Shown here in pieces: positions 17,101 to 25,241 of a DNA stretch of 64,000 nt. The number at the start of each line of letters is the position of its first letter. The first letter of the stretch is position 1. The position numbers and the translations under genes are program-made. Below the pieces are notes generated by a model. It did no database searches. It saw only the letters and a list, made by a program, of their open reading frames with translations, and was not told where the DNA came from. The stretch comes from Dryocola clanedunensis_A (GTDB lineage Bacteria > Pseudomonadota > Gammaproteobacteria > Enterobacterales > Enterobacteriaceae). Location: NCBI GenBank assembly GCA_038405435.1, contig JBBYHZ010000001.1; one strand, written 5' to 3'.

Positions 17101-17251
17101 GTTCCCGCACCCAGCGCCACTGGGTGACGCTAAGCCCCGGATCCTCAAGCACGATATTACTTCGCGCCAGCAGCTGTAGCTCGTTGTCCGCCGCAAAAAC
17201 AGGGCCAGAGAAAAGAAACAGAAGGATCCCGGCTATCAGCGATTTCTTCAA
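14147..17251 (-). CDS. BvgS/EvgS-type hybrid sensor histidine kinase
   Basis: 1034 residues. Order: signal peptide (1-20), two periplasmic solute-binding (Venus-flytrap) domains (about 45-268 and 285-505), one transmembrane helix (about 523-546), a short linker, HisKA with TMSHEVRTP (His576), HATPase with NLLSNAIKF and GGGLGLYIS, a receiver with ITDCNMPG (Asp863), and a C-terminal HPt with RLHRLRGG (His983). This is the BvgS/EvgS plan, but the cytoplasmic PAS domain of those proteins is missing: only about 25 residues separate the membrane helix from HisKA. It overlaps the response regulator gene by 4 nt. The ligand is unknown. Confidence 0.9.
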   Translation of the reverse strand: MKKSLIAGILLFLFSGPVFAADNELQLLARSNIVLEDPGLSVTQWRWVREHRKLRLAVWLPMSPPYDITTGLSDYGGINADFIGVIGTNLNVEIEVLRFDSYDAALAALVKGEADVMAQAGSSQRLAGLVLSQPYSKNRPVEVSNMDAPRLQGEQSIAICPQYDRQAVLAHYPSARLEAFSSSRHALEALAFRHIDLFICDATTVQYLISQSNLSNLSSRPIPVPLATEGFSLAALPEQKQWIAAIDRLLGALPESVSIEIHRRWNGGIPLSLGEQRPVFTTLEKKWVAEHRHIRVAVIAENNPLSWFNASGQMRGIIADILTALRLRTGLIFDIQPYPSFEAALKAVENDKSDIVAGAVQTSIWRHNLLTTRTWLYNSWVMVGKKNPPPGLQPTRIVTQLAQAPTDWLERHSDEEIINVDNWRAGLKRVLDGKSDMMIMPLIVANDWLLADEYAGLKILGSVDTAPMRFSFGSSRRLYPLVMILNKALINIPPEDLHAITRNGGRGNKLAVTQTNPLLAYKGLWISLLLFFALLAAAGGWRIAILRSRLRKITREKSQAENVSQIKTQYLATMSHEVRTPVSAMIGLLELVMSRPQDTQQNQQRIQVAWQGGQSLLALIGNILDVSRIEADRLVLYPQRTSLLALLESVAVLFEGIAGQKGLAFHLEIDSELDREVLVDPLRLRQIVSNLLSNAIKFTSSGSVTLRAIHHHEESSNTVNVRLEVEDTGQGIDDEVQQRLFQPFSQGQVGQGGGLGLYISRRLAEMMGGKITLTSQPKKGTQVAVSLRLSRLSSLPDSIPKAQHEGMQQNVSLRIVVVDDNGAGRMLLEHQLLHLGHRPLCFAGASEALRYLEQHRVDLVITDCNMPGTDGFELAAVLREREPELSLIGLTADARGSTREAAIDAGMTTCLFKPVTLAQLAESLKNLAFVHDSAVTLPSIKLPPALLAGENGKAFLRLQLDELEEVLRWFRQGDAAERQSRLHRLRGGLQLLGVPAIEALCIRLEEQSEPEEMAELEAALTALHQALKERLQAL

Positions 17252-17874
17252 CTCCCGGCTTCCTCATTCAGCAGCTTAAACAGGGGATCGAGGCTCTCCA
17301 CGCCGCACTTTTTCAGGATCCGGATTTTATAGGTGCTGATCGTTTTGTTGCTCAGCGACAGGCTATCGCCAATCTGCTTATTGCTCTGGCCGCGCATGAG
17401 GGAGTGTAAAACCGTCAGCTCACGATCCGACAGCCTGGCGAGCAGGGCCTGCGGGGAGAGCGGCGCTGGCCGATCGCTTCGTAACAGATCCATCGCTTCC
17501 CGGGGAAAACAGTGGTAGCCCTGAAGCAGCAGGCGGCAGACTGACTCCAACGCATCCAGATTCAGGCTTTTATTAACGAACCCATCCGCACCGGCCTGCA
17601 GCGTTCTGCGGGCATACAGCGCTGCCGGTTGGTTGGTATAGATAAGAATGCTCAGGGAAGGAAAATGCTGCTTGAGGCGCGGCAGGAGATCGAGCCCGTC
17701 GCTGCCGTTAAGCTCCAGATCCAGTAAGAGAAGATCGGGAGCATCCCGATGAATTTGCTGAATTAACCTGTCGCCGTTTGACGTTGTGACGCGCAGATCG
17801 CCCTGCTTTTCAAGCGTCACCTTCAGCGCGAAGCAGATCGCCGGATGATCGTCGACCAGTAAAACGGAAGCCAT
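17248..17874 (-). CDS. BvgA/EvgA-type NarL-family response regulator
   Basis: A 208-residue response regulator. The receiver domain has the acidic pocket LLVDDHP and the phospho-acceptor Asp52 in LLLLDLELNGSDG. The C-terminal LuxR-type helix-turn-helix reads LSDRELTVLHSLMRGQSNKQ then IGDSLSLSNKTISTYK. It should receive phosphate from the HPt of the adjacent hybrid kinase. A TATAGT box lies upstream at about 17919-17924. Target genes are unknown; the usher nearby is a possible one, since BvgAS-type systems often control surface factors (inference). Confidence 0.9.
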   Translation of the reverse strand: MASVLLVDDHPAICFALKVTLEKQGDLRVTTSNGDRLIQQIHRDAPDLLLLDLELNGSDGLDLLPRLKQHFPSLSILIYTNQPAALYARRTLQAGADGFVNKSLNLDALESVCRLLLQGYHCFPREAMDLLRSDRPAPLSPQALLARLSDRELTVLHSLMRGQSNKQIGDSLSLSNKTISTYKIRILKKCGVESLDPLFKLLNEEAGS

Positions 17875-17996
17875 AGAATCCCTTATGCCTGTCAGCCACT
17901 ACCTGTGTTGGGGGGATACTATACAATCTCTTTTCGGGGAAAGGATATGCGGAGGATTTCTGGGTTTTTGCGGGTGTCGCGCAGGGAAGGGAAAAT

Positions 17997-18028
17997 CCCT
18001 CTCAAACCGCTTAAGCCGCATGAGAGGG
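17997..18028 (-). terminator. Terminator after two-repeat periplasmic protein
   Basis: CCCTCTCA pairs with TGAGAGGG across a 16-nt loop that can itself pair (CCGCTTAAGCGG type on the minus strand). It lies 15 nt past the stop of the 18043-18621 gene and is followed by ATTTTCC. Confidence 0.65.
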
Positions 18029-18042
18029 AAAAAGCGGAACGA

Positions 18043-18621
18043 TTAAGACTTACGAACCTCAATCTTCAGCGTGTCGGTGTAGGTCACGCGTACGCTCTGG
18101 TTAACTTTCAGATCTTTCAGGTGGGCCTGGATGTCCGGGTTATCCACCATCACGGTTTTCTGCCCGCCTTTCGGCCCTTCGAAGGTCACTTCGTTCTTCT
18201 TCAGATCGATGTGTTTGATTTTCAGCTCAACGTTAACCTGACGGAACGCTTCATGCTGCGGGTCGCCTTTGGTGGCTGGCGCGGCGCCCTTGGTTGAAGA
18301 AGCCGTTGGTGCGGATTTATCGACGTTGGTATCTAACGCTACGGCGACGGAATGGGTCACCGTGGTATCCACAATATCACCCGCTTTCAGGTTAGCCAGG
18401 TCGCCCGCCTGCTCCGGCACGGTGACGGTCACTTCATTGCCTTCGCTGCCGCTTAAAACCACCTCATGGTTTTTCTGGTCAACGGAGACAACTTTTGCGG
18501 AGAAGTGGTCTGCCTGGAAATTACCGCTTAGCGGCAGCGTATCGGCATGGGCGGCAAACGCGCTGAACGCCAGCACGGACACGGCTGCGGCACTTTTAAA
18601 CATCGTCTGAATCTGTTTCAT
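18043..18621 (-). CDS. Periplasmic protein with two related beta-rich repeats, unknown function
   Basis: A 192-residue exported protein: signal peptide to about residue 26 (AFSAFAAHA), ATG with AAGGATA upstream. The mature part has two similar segments. One contains AKVVSVDQKNHEVVLSGSEG then LANLKAGDIVDTTVTHSVAV. The other contains LKIKHIDLKKNEVTFEGPKG then LKDLKVNQSVRVTYTDTLKI. A linker rich in Ala, Ser, Thr and Lys joins them. The pattern of strand, turn, strand, then 'L..LK.G..V..T.T' suggests two small OB-like or SH3-like barrels from an internal duplication. I do not recognise a named family. It lies 59 nt downstream of cybC. Confidence 0.8.
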   Translation of the reverse strand: MKQIQTMFKSAAAVSVLAFSAFAAHADTLPLSGNFQADHFSAKVVSVDQKNHEVVLSGSEGNEVTVTVPEQAGDLANLKAGDIVDTTVTHSVAVALDTNVDKSAPTASSTKGAAPATKGDPQHEAFRQVNVELKIKHIDLKKNEVTFEGPKGGQKTVMVDNPDIQAHLKDLKVNQSVRVTYTDTLKIEVRKS

Positions 18622-18680
18622 TTGTGGATATCCTTATGATAAATGATGATTTTGCCCCGAACGTCAGGGCAAATCGGGAC

Positions 18681-19070
18681 TTAACGATACTTCTTGTGGT
18701 AGGTATTGCGGGTACCTTTAAATGCTTCGGCGGCGGCCTGGGCCTCTTTCACTTTTCCCGCGTCAGCAAGTTTGATGGCGCCGTCAATCTGGCCGACTAA
18801 AAGGTCCAGCCCGTGACGGAAATCCTTCATTTTTGCACTGTCCGGCGCTTCATTTTCAAGCTTTGGCGGAGTACCTTTTTGCGCATCCAGCGCGGCGGTA
18901 CGCATGTTGTTGAGCGAGGTTTTCAGCTCGGCGGCGCTGTCGGTACTCATCACGGTTTTGTAGTTCTCCGCGATGGTATCCATGTCGTCGCCCACGTCTG
19001 CCGCCTGAGCGGCGGTGGCGAAGAGGACGGATGAGACTGCCAACATTGCAAACAAGTTCTTACGGATCAT
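18681..19070 (-). CDS. cybC: Cytochrome b562
   Basis: A 129-residue periplasmic four-helix haem protein. The signal peptide ends AAQA at residue 23; mature numbering then places the haem ligands at Met7 (GDDMDTI) and His102 (NTYHKKYR), exactly as in E. coli cytochrome b562. The segment ALDAQKGTPPKLENEAPDS is also characteristic. Electron partners are not well defined. An AAGGGA ribosome site precedes the ATG. Confidence 0.95.
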   Translation of the reverse strand: MIRKNLFAMLAVSSVLFATAAQAADVGDDMDTIAENYKTVMSTDSAAELKTSLNNMRTAALDAQKGTPPKLENEAPDSAKMKDFRHGLDLLVGQIDGAIKLADAGKVKEAQAAAEAFKGTRNTYHKKYR

Positions 19071-19127
19071 TTATGTCCCTTATTATTATGCTGAAGAAGG
19101 GCGCTGCAGGACGCGCCCCTTACCGTT

Positions 19128-20480
19128 CTACTGCCCGGCGATCTTCATCTCCGGTAACAGCACTGAACCACACTGGATGTTACTGCGTTTCTCGATATCA
19201 CTGCCTACTGTGACCATCTCGCGCCACATGTCTTTTAAGTTGCCAGCGATGGTGATTTCGCTCACCGGGTACTGGATCTCGCCGTTTTCTACCCAGAAGC
19301 CGGACGCACCGCGCGAGTAGTCGCCGGTAATGCCGCTTACGCCCTGCCCCATCAGCTCCGTCACCACCAGCCCGGTGCCCATCTCTTTGAGCATGCCGTC
19401 AAAGTCGAGGCCGCGGCCTTCGATGCGCCAGTTATGGATGCCGCCCGCATGACCGGTGCTCTTCAGGCCCAGCTTGCGTGCGGAGTAGTTGGTCAGCAGC
19501 CACTGCTGCAGGACGCCGTCCTTGATAATATCGCGGCGCTCCGTGCGCACGCCTTCGCTGTCGAACGGCGTAGAGGCCAGGCCTTTCAGCAGGTGCGGAT
19601 GCTCTTCGATGGTCAGCCACTCCGGCAGAATTTGCTTACCGAGGTGATCGAGCAGGAACGTTGATTTACGGTACACTGCGCCACCGGCGATAGCGCCGAC
19701 CAGGTGTCCGAACAGGCCGGTAGCCACTTCCGCAGCAAAAATGACGGGCGCTTTCATGGTGGAGAGCTTACGCGGGGAAAGGCGGGACAGCGTGCGGCGG
19801 GCACATTCGGCACCCACCCACTCCGGGCTTTCCAGATCTTCGATTGCGCGCCCGATGGTATACGCGTAATCACGCTCCATTTCGCCGTTAACTTCGGCGA
19901 TAACGCAGCTGGAAAGCGAATGGCGCGTCGAACAGTAGCTTTGCAGCATGCCGTGGCTGTTGCCGAAAACTTTAATGCCGTAGTGGCTGTTGAAGCTGCC
20001 GCCTTCGGTATTGGTAATACGTTTATCCACGTTCAGGGAGGCGTTTTCAGCGCGCGCCGCCAGCTCAATGGCACGGTCGGCGTCCATTTCTACCGGGTGG
20101 AAAAGGTCTAAATCTGGCGCTTCGAAAGCCAGCAGCTCTTTTTCCGCCACGCCCGCGTACGGGTCTGGCGAGGTGTAGCGAGCGATATCCAGAGCGGCCT
20201 GCACGGTGCGCGCAACGGCGTCAGGGCTTAAATCCGTGGTGGAGGCGCTGCCTTTACGATTCTGGTGATAAACGGTGATGCCGAGGGCACCATCGCTGTT
20301 AAATTCAACGTTTTCAACCTCACCGTAGCGAGTGCTTACGCCAATGCCCGTGGTTTTGCTGACGGCAACTTCTGCGCCATCGGACTGCGCGGAAGCCAGT
20401 TCGAGTGCCTGTGAAACCGCCTGCTCAAGCGTCTTACGTTGTTCTGCTACCTGCGTGTTTACTTTCATCGCGACTGCCAT
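19128..20480 (-). CDS. pmbA: Metalloprotease PmbA/TldE
   Basis: 450 residues, the E. coli length. PmbA (TldE) forms a heterodimer with TldD, which supplies the zinc site; the complex matures microcin B17 and degrades CcdA. Matching stretches include KTTGIGVSTRYGEVENVEFN, FNSHYGIKVFGNSHGMLQSY and STGHAGGIHNWRIEGRGLDF. It is divergent from darP with about 100 bp between the starts. TldD is not in the window, as in E. coli. Confidence 0.96.
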   Translation of the reverse strand: MAVAMKVNTQVAEQRKTLEQAVSQALELASAQSDGAEVAVSKTTGIGVSTRYGEVENVEFNSDGALGITVYHQNRKGSASTTDLSPDAVARTVQAALDIARYTSPDPYAGVAEKELLAFEAPDLDLFHPVEMDADRAIELAARAENASLNVDKRITNTEGGSFNSHYGIKVFGNSHGMLQSYCSTRHSLSSCVIAEVNGEMERDYAYTIGRAIEDLESPEWVGAECARRTLSRLSPRKLSTMKAPVIFAAEVATGLFGHLVGAIAGGAVYRKSTFLLDHLGKQILPEWLTIEEHPHLLKGLASTPFDSEGVRTERRDIIKDGVLQQWLLTNYSARKLGLKSTGHAGGIHNWRIEGRGLDFDGMLKEMGTGLVVTELMGQGVSGITGDYSRGASGFWVENGEIQYPVSEITIAGNLKDMWREMVTVGSDIEKRSNIQCGSVLLPEMKIAGQ

Positions 20481-20578
20481 AATCTAAGGTGAGTTAATTA
20501 AGTCTAACAGGAACAGAACAATTTCGCAGTGAACAGGCTTTACTGTTAGAATTAGCCACTTTTTTTTAGGAGCCTAAT

Positions 20579-21130
20579 ATGACTAAGCAGCCCGACGACT
20601 GGCTCGATGACGTCCCCGATAATGAAAACGAAGACGACGATGATGAGATTATCTGGGTCAGTAAAAGCGAAATTAAACGCGATGCCGAAGAGCTAAAGCG
20701 CTTAGGCATGGAGCTGATGGAGTTGGGCAAAAACGCGCTCGACAAAATCCCTCTGGACGATGACCTGCGCGCCGCCATTGAGCTGGCGCAGAAGATCAAG
20801 AAGGAAGGCCGCCGCCGTCAGGTGCAGCTGATTGGTAAAATGATGCGCTCCCGCGACATGGATCCGATCCGCCAGGCGCTGGACAAGCTGAAGAACCGCC
20901 ACAACCAGCAGGTTGCGCTGTTCCACAAGCTGGAAGCCCTGCGTGACCGCCTGGTGGAAGAAGGCGACGATGCCATGACCGAAGTGCTGCGCCTGTACCC
21001 GGACGCCGACCGCCAGCAGCTGCGCGTGCTGATCCGCAACGCCCAGAAAGAAAAAGCGGCCAACAAGCCGCCGAAGTCCTACCGCCAGATCTTCACCTAT
21101 CTGCGCGAGCTGGCCGAAAGCCAGGATTAA
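20579..21130 (+). CDS. darP: DarP (YjgA), ribosome biogenesis factor
   Basis: 183 residues, very acidic N-terminus (DDWLDDVPDNENEDDDDEII) then helical basic-acidic repeats (EEGDDAMTEVLRLYPDADRQ, PPKSYRQIFTYLRELAESQD). DarP/YjgA associates with pre-50S particles and helps late maturation. Length and sequence fit E. coli. A strong terminator follows directly. Confidence 0.95.
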   Translation: MTKQPDDWLDDVPDNENEDDDDEIIWVSKSEIKRDAEELKRLGMELMELGKNALDKIPLDDDLRAAIELAQKIKKEGRRRQVQLIGKMMRSRDMDPIRQALDKLKNRHNQQVALFHKLEALRDRLVEEGDDAMTEVLRLYPDADRQQLRVLIRNAQKEKAANKPPKSYRQIFTYLRELAESQD

Positions 21131-21158
21131 AATTAAGGCCCGCAAGCGGGCCTTAATT
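21131..21158. terminator. Bidirectional terminator after darP
   Basis: AATTAAGGCCCGC-AA-GCGGGCCTTAATT, a perfect 13-bp stem with a 2-nt loop, directly after the darP stop. Confidence 0.85.
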
Positions 21159-21174
21159 ATTGGTAAAAGCTATT

Positions 21175-21360
21175 CGTAGGTCGGATAAGCGCAAGCGCCA
21201 TCCGACAAAACCGGTGGATGACGCTGCCGCTTATCCCCCCTACGGACTGGCCGAAAGCCTTAATTATTATTATTGGTAAAAGCTATTCGTAGGTCGGATA
21301 AGCGAAGCGCCATCCGACAAAACTGGTGGATGACGCTGCCGCTTATCCCCCCTACGGACT
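21175..21360. repeat. Tandemly duplicated REP pair
   Basis: A segment starting GGTAAAAGCTATTCGTAGG and containing GGATAAGCG...CATCCGAC and GGTGGATGACGCTGCCGCTT occurs twice in tandem (period about 113 bp), ending CCTACGGACT at 21247 and 21360. The second unit is preceded by CTGGCCGAAAGCC, a copy of the 3' end of darP (21110-21122). Confidence 0.8.
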
Positions 21361-21368
21361 CATCCGTT

Positions 21369-21890
21369 CTAAGCCATCACCACGTCACACAAATCCTTGT
21401 TAAACCGCTGGTACTGCTCTTCGCTAATCTGCTGCGGGTAGCTCAGCACAATCAACTCGTGATCGGCGATCCCCTCGTGGTAGCTCGGGTGCACATGCTC
21501 ATAGCCATTTTCATGGAAGCCCAGACTTTGATAGAAGCGCAGGCGCTTATGGGCGATCTCCGTGGTCAGCGGGTCGATTTCCAGAATGGTTAACGGGTGC
21601 ATTTGCAGGAACTGGCTCAGCATTCGCTTGCCGTAACCCTGCGCGCGCAGCCTGCCGTTTACCGCCAGGTGCTCGATGTAGGTGTAGCCGCTGAAGCGCC
21701 ACGCGCCAATCATGCCGATAAACTGCTCGCCGTCGAACCACGCCTGTAGCTCGTAGCGCTCGTTTTCCAGCGCGCTGGCTTTGGCCTGCGGCTCCCGCTT
21801 TTCATGCAGGGGGAACGCGCTTTCATACAGCTCGTCTACCCCGGCAAACCACGGGGAATCCATCCCCGCTATTCTTTTAATCGTCAGCAT
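21369..21890 (-). CDS. GNAT family N-acetyltransferase
   Basis: 173 residues from ATG at 21890, one base after the permease stop; an upstream TTG is less likely. The GNAT fold is seen in YTYIEHLAVNGRLRAQGYGK (strand 4 and the acetyl-CoA loop RLRAQGYG) and in the LRFYQSLGFHENGYEH segment near the C-terminus. The substrate is unknown. Being translated together with an APC permease suggests it modifies an imported amine or amino acid, which is inference. Confidence 0.85.
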   Translation of the reverse strand: MLTIKRIAGMDSPWFAGVDELYESAFPLHEKREPQAKASALENERYELQAWFDGEQFIGMIGAWRFSGYTYIEHLAVNGRLRAQGYGKRMLSQFLQMHPLTILEIDPLTTEIAHKRLRFYQSLGFHENGYEHVHPSYHEGIADHELIVLSYPQQISEEQYQRFNKDLCDVVMA

Positions 21891-21891
21891 A

Positions 21892-23235
21892 TTAATCAAT
21901 CAGATGGGCGATATCGTCGTAATCCACCGACGGCGGGGATTTACGCAGGAAGTCGGTGAGGAACAGCAGATAGCAGAAGCCAATTCCCAGCCAGACCAGA
22001 CCAACAATCATCGCGTCGCGCTCAAGGTTGACCCACAGCCAGACGGACATCACGAAGCCGATAATCGGCAGCAGGCCGTACTTGATCATCGCGCTCGTGC
22101 CGCGGCGCTTTTCGTTAATCAGGAAGTGTTTCACCACGCTGAGGTTAACGAAGGTGAACGCGCCCAGCGCGCCGAAGCTGATCATGGAAACAACCAGCCC
22201 AAGATCCAGGAACAGCGCGGACAGGGAGATAGTCGCCACGAACAGAATCGCACGGTACGGCGTATGGAACTTCTTGTGCAGATGGAAGAAGATTTTACGC
22301 GGCAGCACGCCTTCACGCCCCATGGCGTAGAAGATACGGGATACCCCCGTCTGCGCGGTCATCGCCGAGGCGTAAACGCCGGTCAGGTAGGCGGCCATAA
22401 AGAAGTTATACATCCACTTGCCGCCGACTTTCTCGGATACCACCAGGCTTGCGGTGTCCTGCACCGGGATCAGCGACTGCCAGTCCGGGTAGGCCAGATG
22501 CGCGGCGTAAGAGACGGCCATAAAAATCGCGCCCGCCACAACCACGGTGATAAGAATTGCGCGCGGCAGGGTACGCTTGGCGTCGTGGGCTTCTTCAGCC
22601 ATTGTCGCAATGGCGTCAAAACCAAGAAACGCGAGGCACAGCACAGCCGCGCCGGAAAGCAGACCGGCAAAGTCGCCCGCCCCTACCAGCAGCGGCTTCA
22701 TTAAGGCTGCAGGACTCAAATCAGCTTCGCTGAACGACAGCGCGATAAACAGCACGATGAACACCATCTGCGCCGCAATCAGCGAGAAGTTCACCGAGGT
22801 CATCAGGCGGACGCCCAGAATATTCAGCAGGCTCACCGAGGCTATACAGGCCACCACAAACACGGAGGCGGGAATAGCCGGGAAGGCCTCATGCAGGAAG
22901 ATCCCCAACACTAAATAGTTAAGAATTGGCAGGAACAGGTAGTCCAGAATCTGCGCCCAGCCGACCAGGAAACCCACCTTACCGCCGAAGCTGCGCTGCA
23001 CGTAGGAGAACGCCGACCCGGCCAGCGGCAGGGCGCTGGTCATGCGGCAGTAGCTCAGGGCAGTAAACAGGATGGTGATAATCGTCAGGAGATAGGCGAT
23101 GGGCAGATGGCCATGGCTCAGCACCGTTACCTGGCCGTAGGTGGTAAACACACCCAGCGGGACCATATAAGCGAGGCCAAATGCGACGAGCGCAGGCGTT
23201 TTGAGGACTCTTCGCAACTGAATATTTTGTGGCAT
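21892..23235 (-). CDS. APC superfamily amino acid/amine permease
   Basis: 447 residues from ATG at 23235 with AGGAGA upstream; the longer open frame to 23322 lacks a site. About twelve hydrophobic segments. The first helix carries VAFGLAYMVPLGVFTTYGQV, and AGSAFSYVQRSFGGKVGFLV and FDAIATMAEEAHDAKRTLPR are typical of the PuuP/YjeH-like APC transporters. The last stretch resembles putrescine importers, but substrate is not provable. Downstream it is coupled to the GNAT gene; upstream is a large amidohydrolase. Confidence 0.87.
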   Translation of the reverse strand: MPQNIQLRRVLKTPALVAFGLAYMVPLGVFTTYGQVTVLSHGHLPIAYLLTIITILFTALSYCRMTSALPLAGSAFSYVQRSFGGKVGFLVGWAQILDYLFLPILNYLVLGIFLHEAFPAIPASVFVVACIASVSLLNILGVRLMTSVNFSLIAAQMVFIVLFIALSFSEADLSPAALMKPLLVGAGDFAGLLSGAAVLCLAFLGFDAIATMAEEAHDAKRTLPRAILITVVVAGAIFMAVSYAAHLAYPDWQSLIPVQDTASLVVSEKVGGKWMYNFFMAAYLTGVYASAMTAQTGVSRIFYAMGREGVLPRKIFFHLHKKFHTPYRAILFVATISLSALFLDLGLVVSMISFGALGAFTFVNLSVVKHFLINEKRRGTSAMIKYGLLPIIGFVMSVWLWVNLERDAMIVGLVWLGIGFCYLLFLTDFLRKSPPSVDYDDIAHLID

Positions 23236-23408
23236 TACCGTATCATCTCCTGGTGAAACAAAGCACCGACTGGTCTTCCTGCCGAGGCAGGGGAATTTTG
23301 AAAACGGCGGATTTTGGCACAAGGGGTGGGGGTTGGAAAGGCGCTTATTATTAATTAGCCATTATAGTCAATGAAGTTTGTCACAAATCAGAAAATCCAG
23401 GCAGAAAC

Positions 23409-23481
23409 GGTGGATGACGCTTCGCTTATCCACCCTACGACTGCGGTTTGTAGGGCGGATAAGCAGCCAGCGTCATCCGCC
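23409..23481. repeat. REP pair between permease and amidohydrolase
   Basis: GGTGGATGACGCTTCGCTTA with TCCACCCTAC, then GTAGGGCGGATAAGC with CAGCGTCATCCGCC: two inverted REP units just after the amidohydrolase stop. It may separate the two genes. Confidence 0.75.
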
Positions 23482-23488
23482 AGCTTAC

Positions 23489-25216
23489 TCAGGCCTGGTA
23501 CACAATTTTCCCGCCGACCAGCGTGCGCATAACCTTCGTCTGGTAAACCTTCTCCACCGGCTGTTCGAACAGGTTGTTTTCCAGCACGATGGCGTCCGCC
23601 AGCTTGCCGACTTCCAGCGAACCGATGTACTGCTCGCGGGCAATCATGTAGGCGGCGTCAATAGTCGCTGAACGCAGCGCTTCGATGAGCGTCAGGTCGC
23701 GGTCGGTGTCCAGGCGAGGGCCAGCCGGGTTGCCTTCGCTGTCCCAGGCGCGGCGGGTCATGCCCACCTGCAGGTTGTACCATTCGTCCAGACGGTCAAT
23801 CGGCCAGTCGCTGCCGTAGGCCAGCCGCGCACCGGCGTCCAGGAAGCGGGCCGCTGGCTCCATGTGCTCAAAGCGCGCGTCGCCCAGCATTTCGCGCTCT
23901 TCATCAATCAGCACGCCCGGCAGTCCGCCCCACTGGTAGGAGAGCACCGCCGTCGCGCCCAGCTTCGCGAAGCGATCGTACTGATGCGGCGCAACCAGCT
24001 CGTTGTGCGCAAGGCCGGGACGAACGTCTTTGCCCGGATAAGCGGCTCGCATTTTTTCGACCGCGTTCAGCACCATCTCGATTGCGCCGTCGGCAACGGT
24101 GTGGGTGTGCGGGTGAATGCCAGCGCGGCCACATTCCACCATCAGGGCTTCGAGAACGGGCGCGGTGAAATAGAGATCGCCGTAGCGCTCGCTCGGCTGC
24201 CAGTCCGGCGCATCGTGCGTGCCACGGTTCTCGCGGTAAGGTTCCAGCAGCGAGGCGGTCATGGTTGGCGGCTGAAGCACGCCGTCCACGAAGAATTTGA
24301 CGTGCGTGGTGCCAAAGCCCGGCGCTGGCGTCCATTCTGCGTCGTTCCAGGCACGGTTAAACTCGGCGATTTCATCGATGGCGCGTGCGGCATCCTGCGG
24401 GCCATCAACGCTGTCCGGCGTCACTTCTTTGGCGCCCAGCATCCGCACCGTCAGTTCGCCACGGTCGCGCAGCACGGCGAAAGCTTCGAGCTGCTCCGCA
24501 AATACGCGGGTATCCATTACCGTCGTCACGCCCTGCTGGTTAAGCACCTGCTGGACGTGGGTGGCAATCTGTACGTTCTGCTCCGGCGTGCCGGATGGGA
24601 TGCTGTCAAAGGCGCGCATGGCTGGCGCATCTTCCAGAATACCGGTCAGGCGGCCTGCTTCGTCGCGGGCAATTTTACCGTCGGCAGGGATCGGCGTGTT
24701 TTCGTCGATGCCGAGCATTTCCAGCGCGCGGCTGTTGGCCGCCAGGGTGTGGCAGTCGTTGGAGAACAGCGCCACCGGGCGTTGCGTATTAAGGGTGTCC
24801 AGCGCTTCGCGGCTCATATCCGCGCCGACCGGCGTCATCGCCTGACGCTGCCACGCGCGCACGGTCAGCCAGTCGTTTTCGCCGGTGAACGGGTCGTTAT
24901 CGATGTGCTTCTGGATAATCGCCAGCGTCTCTTCTACCGAGAGCGCGGCGTAGTTCAGGTTGCAGCCGCGAAGCTGCTTGCCGCCCCAGAACGGGTGCAT
25001 GTGGCTGTCGATGATGCCGGGCAGCATCACCTTGCCCTGCAGGTCGATAACCTCGGTTTCCGGCCCGGCCAGCAGCATAACCTCTTCATCGCTGCCCACG
25101 GCAACGATATAACCTTCACCAATGGCGATGGCCTGACAGAAGGTGTCATGCTCATCAGCGGTATAAATCGTGCCGTTATGGTAAACGACATCCACAGCTT
25201 GGGTGTTTACAGTCAT
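23489..25216 (-). CDS. YtcJ-like metal-dependent amidohydrolase
   Basis: 575 residues of the amidohydrolase superfamily, YtcJ/LAF3-like subgroup. Metal ligands: LPGIIDSHMHPFWGGKQLRG (HxH), histidines in GIHPHTHTVADGAIEMVL and GLAHNELVAPHQYDRF, and a late aspartate in RLAYGSDWPIDRLDEWYN. No signal peptide. Members hydrolyse amide or imine bonds in assorted small molecules; the substrate cannot be predicted. The permease and acetyltransferase downstream, same strand, could import or modify a related compound, though a REP pair lies between. Confidence 0.87.
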   Translation of the reverse strand: MTVNTQAVDVVYHNGTIYTADEHDTFCQAIAIGEGYIVAVGSDEEVMLLAGPETEVIDLQGKVMLPGIIDSHMHPFWGGKQLRGCNLNYAALSVEETLAIIQKHIDNDPFTGENDWLTVRAWQRQAMTPVGADMSREALDTLNTQRPVALFSNDCHTLAANSRALEMLGIDENTPIPADGKIARDEAGRLTGILEDAPAMRAFDSIPSGTPEQNVQIATHVQQVLNQQGVTTVMDTRVFAEQLEAFAVLRDRGELTVRMLGAKEVTPDSVDGPQDAARAIDEIAEFNRAWNDAEWTPAPGFGTTHVKFFVDGVLQPPTMTASLLEPYRENRGTHDAPDWQPSERYGDLYFTAPVLEALMVECGRAGIHPHTHTVADGAIEMVLNAVEKMRAAYPGKDVRPGLAHNELVAPHQYDRFAKLGATAVLSYQWGGLPGVLIDEEREMLGDARFEHMEPAARFLDAGARLAYGSDWPIDRLDEWYNLQVGMTRRAWDSEGNPAGPRLDTDRDLTLIEALRSATIDAAYMIAREQYIGSLEVGKLADAIVLENNLFEQPVEKVYQTKVMRTLVGGKIVYQA

Positions 25217-25241
25217 TTTTCAGCGCTCTTTCAGCGTGGGT

